Shown in pieces: positions 7,253 to 16,034 of a stretch of DNA of 64,000 bases. The DNA is taken from positions 1,629,127 through 1,693,126 of the forward strand of contig NZ_CP142850.1 of NCBI RefSeq assembly GCF_036287235.1, given 5' to 3'. Source of the DNA: Exiguobacterium sp. 9-2 (GTDB lineage Bacteria > Bacillota > Bacilli > Exiguobacteriales > Exiguobacteriaceae). Below the pieces are notes generated by a model that saw only the letters and a program-made list of their open reading frames with translations, was not told where the DNA came from and did no database searches. Each line of letters opens with the position of its first letter. Position 1 is the first letter of the stretch. Made by a program: the position numbers and the translations under genes.

Positions 7253-7789
7253 TCAATTTCCTCCTTCAAGGGTCTCAAGGGAAGCGTCGCACCAGTCGAG
7301 TAACGCCCGTGTCTTCCGAATGCCATAATCAAGCGTCAATAACCAATAGACGGCATCATTCGAGTCAGGATAAGAACGAATCATCGCATCGATCGCTTGA
7401 TACGTCTCAAGCCGTTCTTCGAGCAATCGCGCGTGCTCCTGAATTTTCTGCAAGGTGACCTCTTTTGAAGCATGTCGAGCGAAGTACAGCTTCAACAACA
7501 GGTCGTTCCGTTGCACGGGCAATTCGACGGACGGTTCAGCGACCCACCGCTCGAGCTCCGCATGCCCGTTTTTCGTCAGAGCGAATTGTTTCCGTTCCCC
7601 ATCCGTGACCTCTTCAACGATCAATCCTTCCGCCTCTAACCGTTTCAGCGTCGGATAGACTTGTCCGAAGCTGATTTTCCAAAAGTGATTCAAGCTCGTA
7701 TCGATCGTGTGTTTCATCTCATAACCAGACGTACATCCGCTTGCAAGAAGTCCGAGAATCGCATAACGGGTCATATTTTCTTTTGGCAT
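7253..7789 (-). CDS. PadR family transcriptional regulator
   Basis: A 178-residue PadR-type repressor. The N-terminal winged helix spans residues 1-75 (AILGLLASGCTSGYEMKHTID, then FGQVYPTLKRLEAEGLI), and a C-terminal helical PadR-C domain follows with a coiled-coil-like HARLLEERLETYQAID. It is cotranscribed with the DUF4188 gene, and a near-perfect palindrome sits at its promoter. PadR family members sense phenolic acids or drugs; the inducer here is unknown. Confidence 0.9.
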   Translation of the reverse strand: MPKENMTRYAILGLLASGCTSGYEMKHTIDTSLNHFWKISFGQVYPTLKRLEAEGLIVEEVTDGERKQFALTKNGHAELERWVAEPSVELPVQRNDLLLKLYFARHASKEVTLQKIQEHARLLEERLETYQAIDAMIRSYPDSNDAVYWLLTLDYGIRKTRALLDWCDASLETLEGGN

Positions 7790-7800
7790 CGGTCCCTCCT

Positions 7801-7829
7801 ATATCTAAAAGATAGTATCTTTTAGATAT
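7801..7829. promoter_or_regulatory. PadR operator palindrome
   Basis: Perfect 12-bp arms ATATCTAAAAGA (7801-7812) and TCTTTTAGATAT (7818-7829) with a 5-nt spacer lie 12 nt upstream of the PadR start, covering the likely core promoter. The most economical reading is autorepression by PadR. Confidence 0.8.
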
Positions 7830-7936
7830 AGTTCCCGTTCATTCAAATGCCAAACAGGAAATTTACTGGATGAAGCAGGAATTCTCATTTTAATTCCGAA
7901 TTCTTGTTCACATACTTAATTAAAAGGAGTTCTCAC

Positions 7937-8209
7937 ATGACATACGCTAAAGCTTCTCTCTTCTTTAGTTTGCTCGGTCTGCTCATCGACTCTATGATTT
8001 TCCCGCCGTTCAACTGGTCGTTCGGACCAAACTCGATGCTTACGATACCGATCGGACTTGTCATTTATCTGTTTGGAATCGGACTCGGGATCGTCGCCAT
8101 CAAACGACGCGAACCGGGAATCCTCAAATATGTCAGTCTCGCCTGTTCCGTTCCTCTTAGTGTGTTACTACTGCTATTTCTCGGTTTCATCTTCAGCGGG
8201 CAGATTTAA
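7937..8209 (+). CDS. Small polytopic membrane protein (DUF4190-like)
   Basis: A 90-residue hydrophobic protein with about three membrane segments: residues 4-24, 35-55 (LTIPIGLVIYLFGIGLGIVA) and 66-88. The short charged loop IKRREPGILKYVSLA between the last two resembles the IKK.P..K..A element of DUF4190-like proteins, but the match is weak. ATG 7937 has AAGGAG 8 nt upstream; the open frame begins 11 codons earlier without a site. Only 5 nt separate its stop from that of the convergent phosphatase gene. Function unknown. Confidence 0.6.
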   Translation: MTYAKASLFFSLLGLLIDSMIFPPFNWSFGPNSMLTIPIGLVIYLFGIGLGIVAIKRREPGILKYVSLACSVPLSVLLLLFLGFIFSGQI

Positions 8210-8214
8210 TCATT

Positions 8215-8772
8215 TTACAAGAGTTGTTCATGAGACGTTTTCCCGCTTGCATCGAATGTCAGCTGATGGATCGCTGGACTCGCCATCGCGCTCAGCCACT
8301 CATTTGCCGGTCGTCCAGTGTAGTGTTCGAGCACTAACGCCAACACGAGACCATGCGTCGCGACGACCAATCGGTGGTGCGGGTGGATTTTACGTAGCTG
8401 ATCGATGGCTACTAGAGCACGATTGCGTGCTATTTGATTCGACTCTCCACCTTTTTGCGCGTAATCATCATTTTGGAATGATCGCTTCAACAGTTCTTCT
8501 AGCCGTTTAGGTGATAAACGTTCGTCTGTTTCCTGAAAACACCGTTCTTGAAACGCTGCCTCGTAGATCGGCAAACCTCTTTGCTCAGCGAGTGGGCGAA
8601 CGGAGTCCATCGCCCGTTGCATCGGACTCGAGTAGATGGCGTCAATCGGTATCGCTTTAAAGAACGCTACGAGTTCCTGCGCTTGTTCCTGACCTGCATC
8701 CGTTAATCCCCGCCCTCGATCACTGCCTTTTTTGATCGATTCGCAATGGCGAATGAAATAGAGCGTCCTCAT
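8215..8772 (-). CDS. Histidine phosphatase family protein
   Basis: A 185-residue member of the phosphoglycerate mutase-like histidine phosphatases. The catalytic RHC motif is at YFIRHCESIKKG (His 8), where most relatives have RHGE; the cysteine here replaces the usual glycine. Later family elements are IYSSPMQRAMDSV and the second histidine in VVATHGLVLAL. The start at 8772 overlaps the stop of the upstream S51 gene as ATGA. Substrate unknown, and a second histidine phosphatase occurs at 18277. Confidence 0.82.
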   Translation of the reverse strand: MRTLYFIRHCESIKKGSDRGRGLTDAGQEQAQELVAFFKAIPIDAIYSSPMQRAMDSVRPLAEQRGLPIYEAAFQERCFQETDERLSPKRLEELLKRSFQNDDYAQKGGESNQIARNRALVAIDQLRKIHPHHRLVVATHGLVLALVLEHYTGRPANEWLSAMASPAIHQLTFDASGKTSHEQLL

Positions 8773-9431
8773 CGCAACTGGACCCACTTTCCTTCAGAAA
8801 TCACGTCTACGTTCGAACCGATAACACGGATCGCTGTCGCGTCGTCGATCGCGTACGCCGGATTCGTCAATGTCTCAGCCCAAGATTTGGCAGCTTGTAA
8901 GTGATTATCTGGTAATTGCGGATGATCGAGATGCGGGAAAATTGAAAAGTCAACGAGACCTAATGTTGCGTCCGATTGCTCCGGCGTCTTTTTCCATCCA
9001 ACGAAATCTGTTCCGATTCGTGGCGTAAGGACCATGCTGCCGGCGCTCATCCCGACATAAACACCGGTTAGTTGCGGTAATAGTCGATCGAAGCCCGATT
9101 CGACGAACCAGTGATATAGAAAGAGTGGATCACCACCATTAACGAGAATGACATCCGCTTGTTCGACCGCTGGTTGCCAAATTGCTGGATCAATTACCGA
9201 GACCGCTGATAATTCCAACAGACCGACTGACTTCCATCCTAAATCGACCATCGGTGCCTCATCTTTTCCTTGAATGAAGTTTGTAGCAAGCTCCAATCCT
9301 TTGGATAACGCATATGAAGCTGTCGTGATCGCGATGGCATGGCATTCCTCAATCGGTTTTCTGAGCATCTCGCGTAACGCGTTGTGAATCGATGGATTTT
9401 GTATCCCACCAGACGTTAATAAATAGTCCAT
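8769..9431 (-). CDS. Peptidase S51 family protein
   Basis: A 220-residue S51-type protein. The nucleophile elbow is VYVGMSAGSMVL and the strand-loop ADVILVNGGDPLFLYHW precedes it, as in peptidase E homologues; a later TAIRVIG stretch matches the family's C-terminal strand. ATGs at 9434 and 9431 are adjacent; 9431 has the better spacing (7 nt) from AGGAGG. It is divergent from an alpha/beta hydrolase gene and coupled to the downstream phosphatase. It shares the family, but only modest sequence, with the gene at 4627. Confidence 0.82.
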   Translation of the reverse strand: MDYLLTSGGIQNPSIHNALREMLRKPIEECHAIAITTASYALSKGLELATNFIQGKDEAPMVDLGWKSVGLLELSAVSVIDPAIWQPAVEQADVILVNGGDPLFLYHWFVESGFDRLLPQLTGVYVGMSAGSMVLTPRIGTDFVGWKKTPEQSDATLGLVDFSIFPHLDHPQLPDNHLQAAKSWAETLTNPAYAIDDATAIRVIGSNVDVISEGKWVQLR

Positions 9432-9521
9432 CATGATACCTCCTGTCCTTTGCTTCAGTTTACAATATTTGTTTCTTTCTGGTATCCTTACTTTTATTCC
9501 CACTAGAATAGGAGGAATCAT

Positions 9522-10241
9522 ATGTCTTTCGACTTAATGACGTTACCTGAAACGACGTTACACTATCGTCTGATTCTCGGAACTTCCGATCAACCAACGT
9601 TTATCTTTGAAAATGGATATGGACAAGATCTTTCAACCTGGCAACCAATCATGGATCAAGTTGAAGGACTTGGAACGATCTTGATGTATGACCGTACGAA
9701 CATCGGTGGTAGTATGCAGCATGATTCCGAGACTAGTCGCCAGAGCGTGAATCGCCTTCGCCGTTTGATCCATACCTTATCTCTCAAACCACCCTTTATT
9801 CTTGTGGGTCATTCCTATGGCGGCACGTTAGTTCGACAATTTGCATCGCAATATCCAAGTGAAATAAAAGGTCTATTGCTCATCGATGCAACACCAGAGT
9901 CCTATATTCAACGCTTCTTACCAGTGATGCCAAACACGTTCCAATCCATATACAAAAAACAATTCACGCTCGAATGTACATACAAAGATTTTAAAGAGAG
10001 TATTGAAGCGACGAACGTTGATATCCTCTACCCATTTCCAGTCATTGTTCTGTCTGCTGGTAAAAAAGATCATTATTCGCGTGAGGCGCAACTATTGTGG
10101 CACGAATTGCAACGACAAACTGCTGCACAGTCGATCCAAGGCTTGTTGATCGAAGTTCCAAACAGCCGGCACTTCATTCAACAGGATGCCCCCCATATTG
10201 TTGTCGATGCGTTACATCGTTTGATTTCAGGTGATTCTTAA
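9522..10241 (+). CDS. Alpha/beta hydrolase
   Basis: A 239-residue alpha/beta hydrolase. The oxyanion region is FIFENGYGQDLSTW, the nucleophile elbow GHSYGG (Ser near residue 99) is textbook, and the acid and histidine are likely the Asp in VIVLSAGKKDHYS and the His in VPNSRHFIQQDAP. No signal peptide, so cytosolic. AGGAGG lies 7 nt before the ATG. Divergent from the S51 gene across about 90 nt. Substrate not identifiable. Confidence 0.85.
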   Translation: MSFDLMTLPETTLHYRLILGTSDQPTFIFENGYGQDLSTWQPIMDQVEGLGTILMYDRTNIGGSMQHDSETSRQSVNRLRRLIHTLSLKPPFILVGHSYGGTLVRQFASQYPSEIKGLLLIDATPESYIQRFLPVMPNTFQSIYKKQFTLECTYKDFKESIEATNVDILYPFPVIVLSAGKKDHYSREAQLLWHELQRQTAAQSIQGLLIEVPNSRHFIQQDAPHIVVDALHRLISGDS

Positions 10242-10322
10242 GCTCTTTTCAAAGGAACTATTTCCCATTTCCAAACGTATACTTAATATAAGCTTGATTC
10301 GACACACTGATTGGAGGCACAT

Positions 10323-11030
10323 ATGTATTCGATTCCTAGCTACTTCATACTCTACTTAAAAATCATGCTGACGGATAAGATTCCGGTCTTTTGGTCGTTG
10401 ATTTTCCCGTTGATTCTCGCCTTTGTCTTCGGGTCACGCCTCGACTTCACCGAGAACAGTTTCCTCTCGTTCCTCGCGCTCTTTTGGGGCTATATCTTAC
10501 TTTCGATTTACGTGAATGGCATCGGACTCCAACTTGCCCGGATGCGGGAGCATGGTTTGATGAAGACGTATATCATGATTTCCGGTAGTAAGATTGGTTG
10601 TATTCTCGCACTCGTACTCGTTCAGCTCGTGTTTGCAGCCGTTAGTTTGACGGTCTTTACGACGATCTTGATGCTTGTATTCGGCTTCTTCTCACCTTTG
10701 ACGTTGTTACTCGCTTATCTCGTCTTGTTGCTCAGTATCCCGCTTGCTTTTGCAAGTATCGCCTTGACGATGCTTCCGGCAAAGATTTCGAGTATGTCGA
10801 CATTAATCAACATCGTCATGTATCCGCTGTTCTTGTTCGCAAGTAACCAACCGGATCGCTGGTACAGTTACTTGAATCCTTTTTATGTCATGAAAACACT
10901 TGGTCTCGCTGTCTCTGAGCACGTTACGGGAGCATCGTTCCTTATCTTGACCGTCGTACTCGTCGTTTATCTGTTATTTGGTCTATTCTCTGTCAAACGC
11001 TTTAATCTCATGTCATTGCTGACTCGATAG
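10323..11030 (+). CDS. ABC-2 type transporter permease
   Basis: A 235-residue integral membrane protein with about six hydrophobic segments, the first LKIMLTDKIPVFWSLIFPLILAFVFG as in ABC-2 permeases. ATG 10323 is selected because GGAGG stands 5-6 nt upstream; the TTG at 10311 lies within that site. The ATPase gene starts 10 nt downstream with its own GAGG site. Together they form a two-gene exporter; the cargo is unknown, though such pairs often export peptides or antibiotics. Confidence 0.82.
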   Translation: MYSIPSYFILYLKIMLTDKIPVFWSLIFPLILAFVFGSRLDFTENSFLSFLALFWGYILLSIYVNGIGLQLARMREHGLMKTYIMISGSKIGCILALVLVQLVFAAVSLTVFTTILMLVFGFFSPLTLLLAYLVLLLSIPLAFASIALTMLPAKISSMSTLINIVMYPLFLFASNQPDRWYSYLNPFYVMKTLGLAVSEHVTGASFLILTVVLVVYLLFGLFSVKRFNLMSLLTR

Positions 11031-11040
11031 GAGGATTCAG

Positions 11041-11745
11041 ATGCACGTCCAACACATACGCTTCAACTATCCGAAATCACCTGATCTGTTACACGATGTC
11101 TCCTTTTCGCTTGTTCCCGGGAAACTGAACGTCTTGATCGGGATGAACGGTGCCGGGAAAACGACACTGTTTGATTGTATGACCGGTGCCTTACCGATTA
11201 CATCTGGTGAACTTGATTTACCTCATATTTCAGACATTCTCTATTTGACGCAATTCATCTATTACTCGGATGAATTAAAGGGCAAGGATGTCGCCGTCTT
11301 CGTCGGTCGGCTCGCCCGCTTGAAAGCATATCGCAAGCAAGAAACCTATACGCGTCATCTGAAACAGCCACGAGAGCTCGATTTATTCGCTCATCTGTGG
11401 GAGATGAAAATCGGTAAGATGTCCGCTGGCGAAAAGAAATGGTTGTTCGTCACACTTTTGACGACAATTCCACGTTCGCTTTACATCTTTGACGAGCCGA
11501 CGAGCGGAGTTGATCCGGCAACACGACTTCATATCATGCGACGCTTCGAGCAGATGACCGCAAGTGGACAAACGTGTCTCTTCTCGACCCATCAATTACA
11601 CGATCTATTACATACCGCTGCCCACGTCATCTTCCTCCATCAAGGTCGTATTTTGTATGAAGGTGACTTCAAGGAGTGGTTGAATCGATTTGAGACGACG
11701 GATCCAGACGTCGCGTTCGTTCAAATGCTTGAACTGGCAGGGTAA
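11041..11745 (+). CDS. ABC transporter ATP-binding protein
   Basis: A 234-residue ATPase that would energise the preceding permease. Walker A GMNGAGKTT is at residues 34-42, the signature reads MSAGE (127-131) instead of the canonical LSGGQ, Walker B with catalytic glutamate is SLYIFDEPTSG (146-156), and the H-loop is STHQLHDL. The nucleotide-binding core is complete. A terminator follows directly. The variant signature is common in exporter ATPases and need not impair activity. Confidence 0.9.
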   Translation: MHVQHIRFNYPKSPDLLHDVSFSLVPGKLNVLIGMNGAGKTTLFDCMTGALPITSGELDLPHISDILYLTQFIYYSDELKGKDVAVFVGRLARLKAYRKQETYTRHLKQPRELDLFAHLWEMKIGKMSAGEKKWLFVTLLTTIPRSLYIFDEPTSGVDPATRLHIMRRFEQMTASGQTCLFSTHQLHDLLHTAAHVIFLHQGRILYEGDFKEWLNRFETTDPDVAFVQMLELAG

Positions 11746-11748
11746 CGC

Positions 11749-11780
11749 AAACCATCTCTTTATTGAGGTGGTTTTTTTGT
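11749..11780 (+). terminator. Rho-independent terminator
   Basis: AACCATCTC (11750-11758) pairs with GAGGTGGTT (11765-11773), followed by a run of T's, just downstream of the ABC ATPase stop. Confidence 0.9.
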
Positions 11781-11848
11781 AATATTTGAAATACAGGTTT
11801 TCAATAAACATGTACAGGATATACATAGTTAAAGGAGGTGTGGGTGTT

Positions 11849-12172
11849 ATGAAGTTTTTTAGTGGTGCCCACTTTGTCAATCTTGTCGAGCACCATTTCT
11901 CAGAAGAGAATTTCGGAATGCACATTGATTACATGACTGCCAATTCTGCTAAATTGACGCTTACTTTTAAAGAGACGGTATCTCCGATGAATAGTGCGTC
12001 GGTCAGTCAGGTTGGAGAAATTCATTATCAACTCCATTTACCAACACTCGAAAAACGTATATTGATTCATGGTCCTTACATTCGAACTTACCAGCTATTT
12101 CTTGGACCAGGTGAGTCCATGCAAGAGTTCAAGGATCTTCTGCATGACATCGCGCAACACCATCAATGTTAG
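11849..12172 (+). CDS. Hypothetical protein, 107 residues
   Basis: A soluble protein of 107 residues with no recognised domain. It begins MKFFSGAHFVNLVEHHF and is rich in histidines in the first 20 residues and at the end (HDIAQHHQC). The ATG at 11849 has AAAGGAGG 10 nt upstream. It precedes the sugar ABC importer by 55 nt but is not obviously part of it. Function unknown. Confidence 0.55.
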   Translation: MKFFSGAHFVNLVEHHFSEENFGMHIDYMTANSAKLTLTFKETVSPMNSASVSQVGEIHYQLHLPTLEKRILIHGPYIRTYQLFLGPGESMQEFKDLLHDIAQHHQC

Positions 12173-12227
12173 TTGAAAACATGTATTTATTACATTTGTT
12201 CTTATTTTGTAGAAGGAGTGATGAAAC

Positions 12228-13478
12228 ATGCGTACTCATAAAATATTTCCACTGCTTTTATTAAGCGGTTTATTGTTACCGCTTACAGGATGTGGTGACG
12301 GTAAGAATGCAGATGGCAAGATTGAGATTAAGTTCATCAATGGATTCACAGGTGGCGATGGTCAATATATGACGAAAATCGTCAAAGGATTCAATGCAAG
12401 TCAGAAAAAGTATAAATTGGTCCAATCGCAAGAGAAAGATCATTATACGAAATTCAAATCAGGAAAATACGATTTAGTTGTCATTCATGAAGCAAGTTTA
12501 CGAACGTATCAGTCGGATCAAATGATTCAGCCCGTTACCGATTATATGAAACAAGCAAACATCAAAGAGAACGATTTCTTAACATCTGGAGTGGACTCTG
12601 CCAAAGTTGGCAATAAAATGTACGCCCTGCCGTTAGACATTCATCCACTCACGATGTTTTATAACAAAAATTTAGTTAAATCTATGCCTAAAACATATGC
12701 TGATCTTGAACAATTGAATGAACAACTTCAAAAGAAAGATGATCATCTCTACGCATTCGGTCTTCCATCAAGTGGACTGACACCATTCTATCTAACTGTC
12801 GCGGCTGCACAAAATGACATTCAACTCGAACGTGATGGCTACCTTGATTTTGCGCAACCTGCCTATGCAGATGCGTTGATGAAATATCATGATATGATAT
12901 TCGTCGATCAAATTTCACCTAAAAAATTAGGTCTAGATGGCGAATTCCAATCTTTCATGAAAACTGCATCGAATAACGCCAATCAGACCGCCGTATCATT
13001 TACGGGTCCTTGGTATTATTCGGCAGTCAAGGATAAATATAAAGATCAATTAGGCATTGGACCAATGCCCCTCTTATTCAAATCAAAAGCTACGACAGGA
13101 AATGCCCATACGATCGCCGTCAGTTCTTCTGTTCAGGATCAAGAGGTCAAGAAAGGAATCTCTTCTTTCTTTAAATACCTCTACACTCCGAAACACTTAG
13201 CCAATTGGGCTGAATCGGGTCAAACGCCTTCTCACAAAGAGACATTAAAATTGATTACTGATGATCCATCCCGGTATGCACTCGCAGCTGAAAATCAAAA
13301 GCAATTGAAAGATTATGTTCGTGCACCCCGGGTCTATCAGTTTGATGAGCAGATGCGGTATATGAACGAAGTCGTGTTCGCAAAATTAACGAGTGATCGT
13401 AATCTGACGAAAGATGCCTTAATGACAGAACTGAAAAAAGCGACCAAACAGGCTCAAGAAATTGCTAAATCCAAGTGA
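12228..13478 (+). CDS. Sugar ABC transporter substrate-binding lipoprotein (family 1)
   Basis: A 416-residue extracellular solute-binding protein of the MalE/UgpB class. The signal peptide ends with the lipobox LTGC (Cys 22), so the protein is lipid-anchored on the outer face of the membrane. Internal family landmarks are KYDLVVIHEA, KMYALPLDIHPLTMFYNKNL and the ligand-domain SFTGPWYY. It is followed by two permease genes (17 nt gap, then 4-bp overlap), making a three-gene importer. Ligand unknown. No ATPase gene is present; a shared MsmX-type ATPase probably drives it. Confidence 0.85.
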   Translation: MRTHKIFPLLLLSGLLLPLTGCGDGKNADGKIEIKFINGFTGGDGQYMTKIVKGFNASQKKYKLVQSQEKDHYTKFKSGKYDLVVIHEASLRTYQSDQMIQPVTDYMKQANIKENDFLTSGVDSAKVGNKMYALPLDIHPLTMFYNKNLVKSMPKTYADLEQLNEQLQKKDDHLYAFGLPSSGLTPFYLTVAAAQNDIQLERDGYLDFAQPAYADALMKYHDMIFVDQISPKKLGLDGEFQSFMKTASNNANQTAVSFTGPWYYSAVKDKYKDQLGIGPMPLLFKSKATTGNAHTIAVSSSVQDQEVKKGISSFFKYLYTPKHLANWAESGQTPSHKETLKLITDDPSRYALAAENQKQLKDYVRAPRVYQFDEQMRYMNEVVFAKLTSDRNLTKDALMTELKKATKQAQEIAKSK

Positions 13479-13495
13479 GTTAAAGGAGGAGACCA

Positions 13496-14494
13496 ATGTA
13501 TTTGACACGACGATCACGTTGGTTCGGATTGCTCTTTTTACTTCCGTTCCTTATCTGTTTCGTTTTATTTTGGTTACTCCCGCTAGTGTATGGCATCTGG
13601 ATGAGTCTACATGATTTCAGACTGTCTTTTGGAGAAAATGGTTTCGTCGGTCTCTCGAACTATCGGGATTTACTTGTTAATGAGACCGTACATCAACGTC
13701 TCTTTTTAGCAACGTTAACGAACACATTATGGTTCATGGTTTACAGCGTACCGTTACTTGTTATCTGTAGTTTATTGCTCGCGCTCTTAATCCGTCATCT
13801 TCCACGACAATTTAAAACATTCTTTCGGACGATTTTCTTCATGTCCTACTCCATCTCGGTGACAGCAGTATCTGCCATTTATCTTTGGTTGTTTGCGACG
13901 AATGGTGGATTCATCAATCGATTGTTACTTGATCTCCACCTCATCAACTCACCAGTCAATTGGACCAGTGATCAACCGTTTGCCTGGGTCGTCATCGTCA
14001 TTGCGACTGTATGGTGGACGGTCGGCTTCAATATGTTACTCTTCTTGAATGCACTGGAAGAAGTGGATCACACGTTATACGAAGCAGCTAGCTTAGACGG
14101 CGCGTCTCCCTGGCATCAGTTTATAAGCATTACATTACCGACGATTCGACCAATTACATTTTTTGTCCTCATTACGACGTTAATCGCTTCTTTTAATTTG
14201 TATGGACAAACGCTTTTGATTACCCGAGGAGGACCAGAGCAATCGACGACCTCATTGATCATGGGAATCAATACGACCGTATTCGGTCAGAATCAGTTAG
14301 GAATGGGAGCAGCGATGGCACTATTAATGGGATTCATTATGATGATCATTACCGGTATGCAGTTCTTTGTATCCTATATGGCAACAAAAAAAGAACCTGT
14401 CTTATCGAAATCCGTTGCCCAAAAGAAGTCAACTTCTTCAGCTACAGACATTACTATCAAGAGCGATGCTGAAAAGGAGCGGAAGATCACATGA
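13496..14494 (+). CDS. Sugar ABC transporter permease, MalF/UgpA type
   Basis: A 332-residue inner membrane permease. Six core membrane segments are visible, and the cytosolic EAA loop reads EAASLDGASPWHQFISITLP, where the ATPase would dock. AAAGGAGG lies close before the ATG. A charged Lys/Ser-rich C-terminal tail of about 35 residues follows the last helix. The next permease overlaps by 4 bp, showing coupled translation. Confidence 0.88.
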   Translation: MYLTRRSRWFGLLFLLPFLICFVLFWLLPLVYGIWMSLHDFRLSFGENGFVGLSNYRDLLVNETVHQRLFLATLTNTLWFMVYSVPLLVICSLLLALLIRHLPRQFKTFFRTIFFMSYSISVTAVSAIYLWLFATNGGFINRLLLDLHLINSPVNWTSDQPFAWVVIVIATVWWTVGFNMLLFLNALEEVDHTLYEAASLDGASPWHQFISITLPTIRPITFFVLITTLIASFNLYGQTLLITRGGPEQSTTSLIMGINTTVFGQNQLGMGAAMALLMGFIMMIITGMQFFVSYMATKKEPVLSKSVAQKKSTSSATDITIKSDAEKERKIT

Positions 14495-15321
14495 GACACA
14501 AAAAAACGACGACGATCCTGTTGTTGACCGTAGCCAGCTTATTATCGATCATTTTTTTACTTCCGCTTGTCTGGATGATATTAACATCATTTAAAACGTT
14601 AAGTGATTCGCTGGAAAGCGCCAGCCTACTACCGAAATCTTGGACGCTTGAAAATTACCGTCTCATCTTAAACGCTAGTAGCGAGTCTCCCTTAATTCGA
14701 TGGTTGTTAAACACGACGATCGTCACTGTCCTAGGAACATTACTTGTTTTATTTGTCGACGTGTTAGCCGCATACGCTCTAGCACGCCTTCAGATTCCAG
14801 GTCGTAAAATCATTCTCGCCATCGTCGTCATCGCTTTGACGATTCCAGGCATCGTGACATTGTTCCCAGCGTTTTATCTCTTTAGACAAGCAGAATTACT
14901 TGATTCCTATGTTCCTCTCATCGTGCCCTATGCTGCAGGCACACTTGGTGTTTTTCTGATTTACAACTTTCTGCGGACATTTCCGAAAGATTTAGAAGAG
15001 GCCGCTTATCTCGATGGGGCGAATCAATGGCAGGTGTTGACGAAAGTCATTCTACCTACCTTGCGCCCTATCATCACGACGCTTGGAATCGTCACCTTCC
15101 TTGCGATCTATAATGATTTTCTGTGGCCATCGCTTGTAACGAATGAAGCAGAAATGAAAACGATGACACTTGGCATCGCTACACTCGTCCAAGGATCAAA
15201 CTTTGTCAATCCAGCAGCCATGATGGCTTCAACTGTCATCGCAACCTTGCCAGCGCTATTACTCTTCATCTGGGCAAATCGTTTTTTCGTCAAAGGGATC
15301 ACCCATTCTGGTCTGAAATGA
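14491..15321 (+). CDS. Sugar ABC transporter permease, MalG/UgpE type
   Basis: A 276-residue permease and partner of the preceding one. The EAA loop is EAAYLDGANQWQVLTKVILP, followed by the usual PII element. Six hydrophobic segments. Its start overlaps the upstream gene's stop by 4 bp, with AAAGGAG 11 nt upstream. Together with the lipoprotein it imports an unknown sugar or oligosaccharide. Confidence 0.88.
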   Translation: MRHKKTTTILLLTVASLLSIIFLLPLVWMILTSFKTLSDSLESASLLPKSWTLENYRLILNASSESPLIRWLLNTTIVTVLGTLLVLFVDVLAAYALARLQIPGRKIILAIVVIALTIPGIVTLFPAFYLFRQAELLDSYVPLIVPYAAGTLGVFLIYNFLRTFPKDLEEAAYLDGANQWQVLTKVILPTLRPIITTLGIVTFLAIYNDFLWPSLVTNEAEMKTMTLGIATLVQGSNFVNPAAMMASTVIATLPALLLFIWANRFFVKGITHSGLK

Positions 15322-15344
15322 CCTTAAAGAGGAGCTGCTATATC

Positions 15345-15572
15345 ATGCGAGCATTACGACATATAAACATGGAACAACGCATGAATGCCGTCCTCGATTG
15401 TTTGGCAGCCGCAAAGGACTACCAACGTATCGCCGGACGGCATGATGTATCGTATCAACAATTGTATAACTGGGTTCAGCGGTACGAGAGCGGCGGTATT
15501 CCCGCCCTGACGGACCGTCGTGGTCGGAAGTTACGAAGCGAACGACTTATTTCGACTCAGCATACGCCTTAA
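15345..15572 (+). pseudogene. Truncated HTH gene (IS3 OrfA-like), fragment
   Basis: A 75-residue product carrying only an HTH of the IS3-family OrfA or related adaptor type: SYQQLYNWVQRYESGG then LTDRRGRKL. Full-length relatives continue with a coiled-coil leucine-zipper tail that is missing here; the last 10 residues come from the end of the convergent SRPBCC gene. It could still be a small DNA-binding protein with a good GAGGAG site, but truncation is more likely. No OrfB transposase, inverted repeat or target duplication was seen nearby. Confidence 0.5.
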
Positions 15573-15957
15573 ACCGATCAAGAATCGCCTGCCAACCCGC
15601 TTGTTGCATCTCAGGCGGGTTGATCGTTTCGGCATCAAACGATTCAACGATCTCTGTTTGGTCTCCGTTTCGAGAAAAGTCGATTGTCACCTGACGACCA
15701 TCCTCAAGGACATAGGCGATATGTTCATGCGGCACAATTGACTCATATGTACCCGTGAAATCAAATCCCATGCTACCGTCTCTTGCTTCCATGCGATTCG
15801 TGAATTGACCACCGACCGTCAAATCATTTTTTGACGCCGTCGTATGCCAATCGTCAGACGCTGCGTTCCAGCGTTTGATGTCTTCCGGCGCGTTCCAAAG
15901 CTCCCATACTGTCTCGACCGGACGGTCAATCACAGCTTGAATCGTTAGTTTCGTCAT
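15547..15957 (-). CDS. SRPBCC family protein (AHSA1-like)
   Basis: A 136-residue START/SRPBCC-fold protein. Hallmarks are the N-terminal VDRPVETVWELWNAPEDIKRWN pattern, the GFDFTGTYESIVPHEHIAY strand and the C-terminal EMQQAGWQAILDRFKAYAE helix. Such proteins bind hydrophobic small ligands, but the ligand is unknown. AAGGAGG lies 7 nt before the ATG. It overlaps the end of a truncated HTH gene on the opposite strand. Confidence 0.85.
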   Translation of the reverse strand: MTKLTIQAVIDRPVETVWELWNAPEDIKRWNAASDDWHTTASKNDLTVGGQFTNRMEARDGSMGFDFTGTYESIVPHEHIAYVLEDGRQVTIDFSRNGDQTEIVESFDAETINPPEMQQAGWQAILDRFKAYAESK

Positions 15958-16034
15958 TATTCTTCCTCCTTATAATTTAAGTTCCCTCCTTTTTCGAGAA
16001 CGCCTAAACAAATCCCTTGTTTCAACCAATTAAT

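Noticed and set aside
8058-8510. 150-codon plus-strand frame overlapping the small membrane gene and the phosphatase
   Set aside because: It spans two supported genes on different strands and has no ribosome binding site or family match.
15318-15344. Earlier ATG at 15318 for the HTH fragment
   Set aside because: It overlaps the permease stop but has no ribosome binding site; 15345 has GAGGAG.
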